DNA of 64,000 bases. It comes from Shewanella insulae. Lineage in GTDB: Bacteria; Pseudomonadota; Gammaproteobacteria; Enterobacterales; Shewanellaceae. The notes beneath the pieces were generated by a model. The model saw only the letters and a program-made list of their open reading frames with translations, did not search any database and was not told the DNA's origin. This document shows positions 58,808 to 64,000 of this stretch, piece by piece. The stretch lies in the NCBI RefSeq assembly GCF_009831655.1, contig NZ_WRPA01000001.1, positions 186,001 to 250,000 of the forward strand, given 5' to 3'. Positions within the stretch are counted from its first letter, which is position 1. Every line of letters begins with the position of its first letter. The position numbers and the translations under genes were made by a program.

Positions 58808-61800
58808 ATGTTATTACAAACCGCTGTACAAGAGTTTTCACATCAAGAAAGGTTTTCTGCACTGCAAGCCTTATTGGGTGGCCGGTTGCTGGAATGTCAG
58901 CGCCAGGCCCATATTATTCGCGGCGTCTTTGCCGGTGAGCCCCAAGTAAGCAGTCAGGTCTCCCTCAACGATCAGGGTAAGATAAGCGGCCGCTGCGACT
59001 GTGGTCAGCCACTTTGTGTCCATCAGGCCGCCTTGGTTGTCGAACAGGCGGCGAGAGCGGCGCTCGAGGAGCAGGGGCGTTCCAGACGCTCAGATACGGC
59101 GATTCGCCTGTTTCGCAGCGATCTCAAGGAGCGTTTCGATCCTTTTCCCGCCATGGCGCGCCACCGCATCCTCTACCTGTTAGCGCCGAGCAGCGAAGGC
59201 TTACAGCTTAAGGTGATCAAGGGCTATCTGAATAAGAATGGTCGTTATCAGCTCAAGGGGCCTCTGGGGTTCGAGCTGCTGCAGAGCCAACCTGTACCTA
59301 AATATGTCAGTCAGACAGATCTCAAGTTGCTCCACAGGCTCAGAGAGGTGGCAGGCGATCCTGGTGAGGGGCAAACCGGTGAGAGCAGCATTGTCGCGAC
59401 TAGCCTGGAAGCGCAAACGGCCCAGCAAGCTCTGTCACCGGCTGAAACGTCAAGCGAGCAGGCGATCATTATCGATCTCGACTGTGCCCATGGCGGAGTG
59501 ACTTCCGATCCTCACGATAGCAATGACAAGTTAGCTCTACTTGGTAGTGATTTCTATCGCCTGCTGTTTGCCAGCGGGCGTTGTTTCTTTGGCAAGGTGG
59601 CGGGAGAGCCGGTGCGTCTAGCGACCCACTATGATGAAGATTACTTAGATGAAAGCTTCATGGTGCGGCTTTGCCCCGGCGTCTGGCTGGACACTTGCTC
59701 GGGCACAGGCATTATCGATAAACGCCAGGACAGGCGGATAAATCAACATCTGCTAGAAGGCGTCGATCTTGACGGCGATTGGCTACCAAGGCTAGAGATC
59801 GCCCGCGAGAGCCTAGATAATAGCTGGCAGGAGCCACTTCTGGCCCCTGTAGATGTTGCCCGTTTTTCCATGGTACATAGAGGGCAGAGTTACGATTTTG
59901 AATCCTTGAATTACCTCGGGGCGGGTCACAAGGCCTTTATGGCGCAATTTGCCAAGTGCCAGTTACTACTCAACCCCTTGCCACTGCTCACCAGTCAATT
60001 TGAACCTGCCGTGACAGAGACGTTCAGTGAAGGCTTGCGTCTGGTTCCGGGGGAGGTGAGCGAGCATGTGATCTTGCTGCGCTACCTGTCGCTACTGGGC
60101 TGGCAGATAGAACTCGTGGCCAAGAAGCGCTTCGTTCAGGTGGCGGCCAATGCCTGGTATGGCGAGGTAAACAGCGCCGACAAGGATTGGTTCGAGCTCA
60201 GCCTGGGGGTTGAGGTCGAGGGTGAAAGGGTCAATCTTCTGCCGCTACTGGTCAATCTTATTCGTCAGGGCAAGCTGAGTCGAGATTTTCACCAAGGGGC
60301 GAGTACGAATCTTAGCGAAGATAAGGGTAAAAAAGATAAAACTCAGGAGGTACCACTCGAGCTTGAATCCGGTGCCATTCTGACGCTGCCTGCCGCGCGT
60401 ATCCAACGTATCTTAGCCGTGCTCGATGAACTCTTTACCCAGCAGCCCCTCAATGATCATGAGAACCTGGTGCTGGCCAGACATCATCTTGGGCGTATTC
60501 CTCAGCTCGATGAAGCGATAAATCGAGACGAAAAGGCGCTGGCTTGGTCGGGGGAGGCCAAGCTGAGACAACATGCCGAGGCGCTAGGGCGTTATCTCGG
60601 TGAGAGCCAAACTGGCAAGTTGGCAAGGGCCGAATTGGTTGTGCCAAAAGACCTCAACGCCGAGCTGCGCCCCTATCAGATGGATGGCGTTGCCTGGTTG
60701 CAGTTCATCAAGCAACAGGGCTTCGGCGGTATATTGGCCGACGACATGGGGCTGGGTAAGACACTGCAGACCCTATGTAGCATACTAATGGATAAACAGG
60801 CTGGGGTGTGTAAGGCGCCAGTGTTGGTTATTGCGCCAACCAGCCTCTTGAGCAACTGGCAGCGGGAGATCGCCCAATTTACCCCAAGCCTGAGTAGCTT
60901 CGTCTGGAGTGGCCGCGCCCGTCATGATAACGAGCAGGCGCTGAAAGATGTCGATGTGCTGATCACCAGCTATGGGATCCTGGCCCAGGACGCCGAGCGG
61001 TTGACTCAGCTCAACTGGCATCAGGTGATCCTGGATGAGGCCCAGACTATCAAGAATAGTCGTAGCCGCATCACTAAGCTGGTGAACCGGTTACAGACTC
61101 GGCATCGCCTCTGTCTCACGGGCACCCCGATGGAGAATCATCTCGGAGAACTCTGGTCGCTGTTTCATTTCTTGATGCCGGGCTTCCTGGGCACCGCGAG
61201 CCAGTTTCAACGTCAGTTTAAACAGCCGATAGAGAAGGATCATTGCGACGCCAGTCGTCAGCGGCTGGCTCAGCGTCTGGCCCCCTTCATGCTCAGACGC
61301 ACCAAGAGTCAGGTGGCGACAGAGCTGCCGACCAAGACGGTGATCAATACCCTGATCGAGCTCAGTCAGAGCCAGTCCGATCTTTACGAGACGATTCGCT
61401 TAACCGTGGCCGAGCAGGTGCAGTTGGCCCTCAGGCAAACCGGCGCCAAGGCCAATCGCCTGATGATCAGTAACGCGCTGCTCAAGCTGCGCCAGGTGTG
61501 CTGTCATCCGGCGATGCTGAATCTGGGTCAGATTGGCGACGCTGAGCGTTCAAAAGCGGCGATTTCCCCCGAGGCTAATTCCAAGGAAGGTGTAACGGGC
61601 TTCGATGGTGGTCAGGATGAGCTTAATGCAGAGTCATCGAAGCTTGCCTGGCTGGAGAACAAGTTGCCGAACATGATTGAAGATGGTCGCAACATACTCA
61701 TCTTCTCCTCCTTTACCAGCATGCTGGACTTAATCGCTGAGCAATTGGATCGCCAGCAGATAGGCTATGAGATGCTCACCGGTCGCAGTCGCCATCGCGA

Positions 61801-62149
61801 CAGGATCATAGAGCGTTTTCGTCGCGGCGAGGTCAATGTGTTCCTCATTAGCCTCAAGGCGGGCGGCTCTGGACTCAACCTGACCGAGGCAGATGTGGTG
61901 ATCCATGTGGATCCCTGGTGGAATCCGGCGGCCGAGGAGCAGGCCAGTGACAGAGCCTATCGCATTGGTCAGGATAAGCCGGTATTTGTCTATAAACTGA
62001 TTTGTCAGAATACGGTCGAGGAGCGGATACAGCAGCTGCAGCAGAGTAAACAGGCGCTGGCCCAAAGCATGTATCAGACCGAGAGCCTCACGGCCGCCGA
62101 GATGGACAGGGATGATTGGCTGGCCCTCTTACAGCCCATCACAGAGTAG
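58808..62149 (+). CDS. SWIM-domain SNF2-family ATP-dependent helicase
   Basis: This large protein of 1113 residues has an N-terminal SWIM zinc motif (CDCGQPLCVHQAALV, about residue 63) and a long middle part without clear family (about 130-600). The two-lobed SNF2 ATPase follows: ADDMGLGKTLQ (Walker A, about 645), DEAQTIKN (motif II), LTGTPMENHLGELWSLFHF (motif III), and RIGQ in SDRAYRIGQDKP (motif VI). Such proteins remodel protein-nucleic acid complexes; the SWIM-SNF2 group is widespread in bacteria with no settled role. The start is uncertain: the ATG at 58808 has a poor ribosome-binding site, and a TTG nine codons earlier is possible. Confidence 0.88.
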   Translation: MLLQTAVQEFSHQERFSALQALLGGRLLECQRQAHIIRGVFAGEPQVSSQVSLNDQGKISGRCDCGQPLCVHQAALVVEQAARAALEEQGRSRRSDTAIRLFRSDLKERFDPFPAMARHRILYLLAPSSEGLQLKVIKGYLNKNGRYQLKGPLGFELLQSQPVPKYVSQTDLKLLHRLREVAGDPGEGQTGESSIVATSLEAQTAQQALSPAETSSEQAIIIDLDCAHGGVTSDPHDSNDKLALLGSDFYRLLFASGRCFFGKVAGEPVRLATHYDEDYLDESFMVRLCPGVWLDTCSGTGIIDKRQDRRINQHLLEGVDLDGDWLPRLEIARESLDNSWQEPLLAPVDVARFSMVHRGQSYDFESLNYLGAGHKAFMAQFAKCQLLLNPLPLLTSQFEPAVTETFSEGLRLVPGEVSEHVILLRYLSLLGWQIELVAKKRFVQVAANAWYGEVNSADKDWFELSLGVEVEGERVNLLPLLVNLIRQGKLSRDFHQGASTNLSEDKGKKDKTQEVPLELESGAILTLPAARIQRILAVLDELFTQQPLNDHENLVLARHHLGRIPQLDEAINRDEKALAWSGEAKLRQHAEALGRYLGESQTGKLARAELVVPKDLNAELRPYQMDGVAWLQFIKQQGFGGILADDMGLGKTLQTLCSILMDKQAGVCKAPVLVIAPTSLLSNWQREIAQFTPSLSSFVWSGRARHDNEQALKDVDVLITSYGILAQDAERLTQLNWHQVILDEAQTIKNSRSRITKLVNRLQTRHRLCLTGTPMENHLGELWSLFHFLMPGFLGTASQFQRQFKQPIEKDHCDASRQRLAQRLAPFMLRRTKSQVATELPTKTVINTLIELSQSQSDLYETIRLTVAEQVQLALRQTGAKANRLMISNALLKLRQVCCHPAMLNLGQIGDAERSKAAISPEANSKEGVTGFDGGQDELNAESSKLAWLENKLPNMIEDGRNILIFSSFTSMLDLIAEQLDRQQIGYEMLTGRSRHRDRIIERFRRGEVNVFLISLKAGGSGLNLTEADVVIHVDPWWNPAAEEQASDRAYRIGQDKPVFVYKLICQNTVEERIQQLQQSKQALAQSMYQTESLTAAEMDRDDWLALLQPITE

Positions 62150-62197
62150 CCAATCTAAGCGCAACTAAGGACCGAGCAGCCTGTCACTGATTAGTCA

Positions 62198-62217
62198 ATC
62201 ACTGAACCGTCAGTGAT
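62198..62217. other. Hairpin between convergent genes
   Basis: ATCACTGA / TCAGTGAT is a perfect 8-bp inverted repeat with a 4-base loop but no T run. It lies between the convergent SNF2 and YjbQ-family genes and may act as a bidirectional stop. Confidence 0.45.
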
Positions 62218-62230
62218 ACCGATGTAGGGG

Positions 62231-62650
62231 CTATTCGCCCTGAATGGTCAGCAATAGCGTCCGGCTACTGGCGCGGTCGCGGGCCTCACACAGGTAGACC
62301 CCTTGCCAGGTCCCCAGGTTAAACTCGCCATTGGTGATCGGTAGTGTCAGCTCGCAGCCCAGCAGGGATGACTTGAGATGAGCCGGCATGTCATCAGCCC
62401 CCTCATAGGTATGGGTGTAGTAGGGCTCATTCTCCGGCACCAGACGGTTAAAGAAGCGCTCGAAGTCCTCGCGCACGCTGGGATCGGCATTTTCGTTGAG
62501 CGTGAGCCCCGCCGAGGTGTGTTGTAGCAGCAGATGGGCGAGACCTATCTTTATTTCGCGAAGTTGCGGGGCGGCGCGATAGATCTCCTCGGTGATCAGA
62601 TGATAACCGCGCTGTCTCGGGGCCAGATTTATCTCGACTTGAATCCACAT
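62231..62650 (-). CDS. yjbQ: YjbQ family (UPF0047) protein
   Basis: This 139-residue protein matches YjbQ/UPF0047: GYHLITEEI, then GLAHLLLQHTSAGLTLNENAD (conserved His-Thr-Ser) and HLKSSLLGCELTLPI, with NGEFNLGTWQGVYLCEARD near the end. The protein forms trimers with a conserved His cluster. Some members are reported as thiamine-phosphate synthase-like, but the reaction here is unproven. The start gives MWIQVEINLAPRQ, usual for the family. Confidence 0.9.
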   Translation of the reverse strand: MWIQVEINLAPRQRGYHLITEEIYRAAPQLREIKIGLAHLLLQHTSAGLTLNENADPSVREDFERFFNRLVPENEPYYTHTYEGADDMPAHLKSSLLGCELTLPITNGEFNLGTWQGVYLCEARDRASSRTLLLTIQGE

Positions 62651-62826
62651 GAGCAGTTTTCCTACGCTGTTCTATCGCCAAATGACGGCACTTCTCGTTT
62701 CGCTAAGAATGCGTTAACTCCTCAGCCTTGTAAAGGGCCTTGTATTGTGAGTTATTTAAGGTACGTGACTAGGAGTATAATCACTGCTTAGCAGCTGATG
62801 AACAGAAAATTGAGAGCGAAACCTTA

Positions 62827-64000
62827 ATGGCGCAGCGAGAGAAAGAGAGACAAACTCAGATTAGTAGAGACGCCTCGAAGAAGGCTAAGGTGCTGCCTGG
62901 CTATTACTACCTCACTAACTTCCAAACAATGCTCCAGGGTGTTGCCCGCCGATATGGCGATCTCCTCGATGAGGTCGAACTTGGCTTCATCGATAGCTTT
63001 TCTGCATTAACACATGACGCTCAGTGTCTGCTGGTTAGGCTTATCTCCCGCAAGGGCCCTTGGTTTTGCTTAGCTCAGCTTAGCTACGACGAGATGCAGG
63101 ATATCCAGGGGGCTATCTCAACGCTTTGTGATCACAAGCTGATTTGCTATGAGCAGCCCGATATATCCTGGCTGCTGCAAAAGAGCACTAAGACGGAGTT
63201 AGGGCGAGCGATAGCCGAGGTTAGCAGTGCTTTGGTATCGGGAGAATCTGTCGAGGTGAGCTATCTCGATCCTGCTGCCGTTAAGTGGTTGAAGAAGCGC
63301 GAGCTAATCGAATATGCCCAAGGTGCGGGGTTGTTGTCGCGAATTTTAAGCCATTTGGTACCAGAAGACTACTGGTTTAACCTTAGCCCCAAGGTCGTCT
63401 ATCGCCGGTTCGAATTACTCTATTTTGAGCGTATGAGTCAGTCCTTGAGTCAGTTCATCCTGGCCGATCTTGGTATTCATAATTTTGAAGCCTATTCGAC
63501 GAGTATCGCCAGCCGCAGTTTCAATACGCGAGCAGAGATAGAAGGCTTGTATAGGTTGTCTGCGCTATATGAAGAGTTTGAAGAGGGTGACCTTGGTGGT
63601 AAGCCGAGCGATATTGACATCAAAAAATTTGATTCATTTTGTCAGCGGCTCACCGAGCTGCCGAATTTCACCAAAGATGCTGTGAATCAAAAACTAGCGC
63701 GCTTGACCCAGGGCCTCTGGCTAATGGCGGCGCGCCAACTAGAGCGCTTAGGTCAGTTTGAGCAAGCATTAGCCCTGTACGCCAATACCGAGAGAACGCC
63801 AAGCCGGGAGCGCCGGGCTCGCTGCCTGAATAAGCTTGGCCGTGATGATGAGGCGTTAGGGCTAGTTGAGCTGATGTTAGAGTCTCCAATAGAGGAGAGC
63901 GAGCGTCTGGTCGCCAGACGATTGCAAAAAAGTCTTCATCGCAGCCTTGGACTCGAGGCCCCCGAGCTCTGGCAAGGAGAATTTAATACCTTCAAGCTGG
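62827..64000 (+). CDS. FAN1-like VRR-NUC family protein (N-terminal part, runs off the window)
   Basis: The frame is open from the ATG at 62827 to the last base (391 codons so far). The start shows LPGYYYLTNFQTMLQGVARR and then LTHDAQCLLVRLISRKGPWF, the pattern of the SAP/winged-helix part of bacterial FAN1-like nucleases. After about residue 280 come TPR-like helices (ARQLERLGQFEQALALY). The catalytic VRR-NUC domain would lie beyond the window, so enzyme activity cannot be checked. FAN1 proteins act on interstrand crosslink and branched DNA. Confidence 0.75.
   Translation, partial: MAQREKERQTQISRDASKKAKVLPGYYYLTNFQTMLQGVARRYGDLLDEVELGFIDSFSALTHDAQCLLVRLISRKGPWFCLAQLSYDEMQDIQGAISTLCDHKLICYEQPDISWLLQKSTKTELGRAIAEVSSALVSGESVEVSYLDPAAVKWLKKRELIEYAQGAGLLSRILSHLVPEDYWFNLSPKVVYRRFELLYFERMSQSLSQFILADLGIHNFEAYSTSIASRSFNTRAEIEGLYRLSALYEEFEEGDLGGKPSDIDIKKFDSFCQRLTELPNFTKDAVNQKLARLTQGLWLMAARQLERLGQFEQALALYANTERTPSRERRARCLNKLGRDDEALGLVELMLESPIEESERLVARRLQKSLHRSLGLEAPELWQGEFNTFKL

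Overview
The window reads as chromosomal DNA of a Shewanella species (Gammaproteobacteria, Alteromonadales). The main evidence is a complete kdnA-kdnB-kdsB cluster, which makes the 8-amino-Kdo found in Shewanella lipopolysaccharide. The DUF2897, DUF3334 and DUF3465 genes, a FucP-type glucose permease and the GH97/GH15/TonB-receptor maltodextrin locus fit the same group. The DNA looks moderately GC-rich, as in the marine, higher-GC part of the genus; the exact species cannot be read from the window. I see no rRNA, tRNA, CRISPR array, prophage or complete insertion sequence.

Layout. 1-7.3 kb: the end of bamC, a GAF-GAF-GGDEF-EAL protein with degenerate catalytic motifs, and an RND efflux pair. 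7.5-9.6 kb: a small GRAM-like protein and a DUF4397-like lipoprotein. 9.7-13.1 kb (minus strand): kdnA, kdnB, kdsB and a small membrane protein. 13.3-17.1 kb (minus): beta-carbonic anhydrase, then a tightly packed set of an ArsC-like protein, dapE, an M15 peptidase and an alpha/beta hydrolase, headed by an imperfect palindrome of about 170 bp. 17.5-20.5 kb (minus): crr, ptsI, ptsH and an ACT-domain gene. 20.7-27.3 kb: a chemoreceptor, a CheX-like DUF3334 protein, a LacI-family regulator, a DnaQ-like exonuclease and a second EF-G.

27.7-57.2 kb is dominated by maltodextrin/starch use. It holds a GH15 glucoamylase lipoprotein, a sugar:cation symporter, a GH97 alpha-glucosidase, two exported GH13 enzymes, a flavin-dependent (tryptophan-type) halogenase, a TonB-dependent receptor, a cytoplasmic GH13 alpha-glucosidase and a FucP/GluP permease. 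Four copies of a palindrome with core CATACGTAT sit upstream of the four transcription units and, by my reading, nowhere else in the window. They look like operators of a LacI-type maltose regulator, and the LacI gene at 23.5 kb is a candidate. The likely flow is receptor uptake across the outer membrane, exported or periplasmic hydrolysis to maltose and glucose, and import by the two permeases.

The cluster is interrupted twice. At 37.0-43.9 kb lie mixed genes: a GFA-family protein, a nitronate monooxygenase broken by an in-frame stop, a GNAT acetyltransferase, small exported proteins, an HD-GYP protein and an RhlE-type helicase. At 43.9-45.4 kb lies an accessory patch with a degenerate repeat module, a small ORF with a near-perfect Shine-Dalgarno, and a lone AT-rich gene followed by an attC-like site. 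That last pair has the form of a single integron cassette outside any integron.

57.4-64 kb returns to housekeeping genes: an RsmB/NSUN-type rRNA methyltransferase, a SWIM-SNF2 helicase, a YjbQ-family protein, and the first 391 codons of a FAN1-like VRR-NUC protein that runs off the end. Starts were chosen from ribosome-binding sites and family starts, and so are often shorter than the longest open frame.
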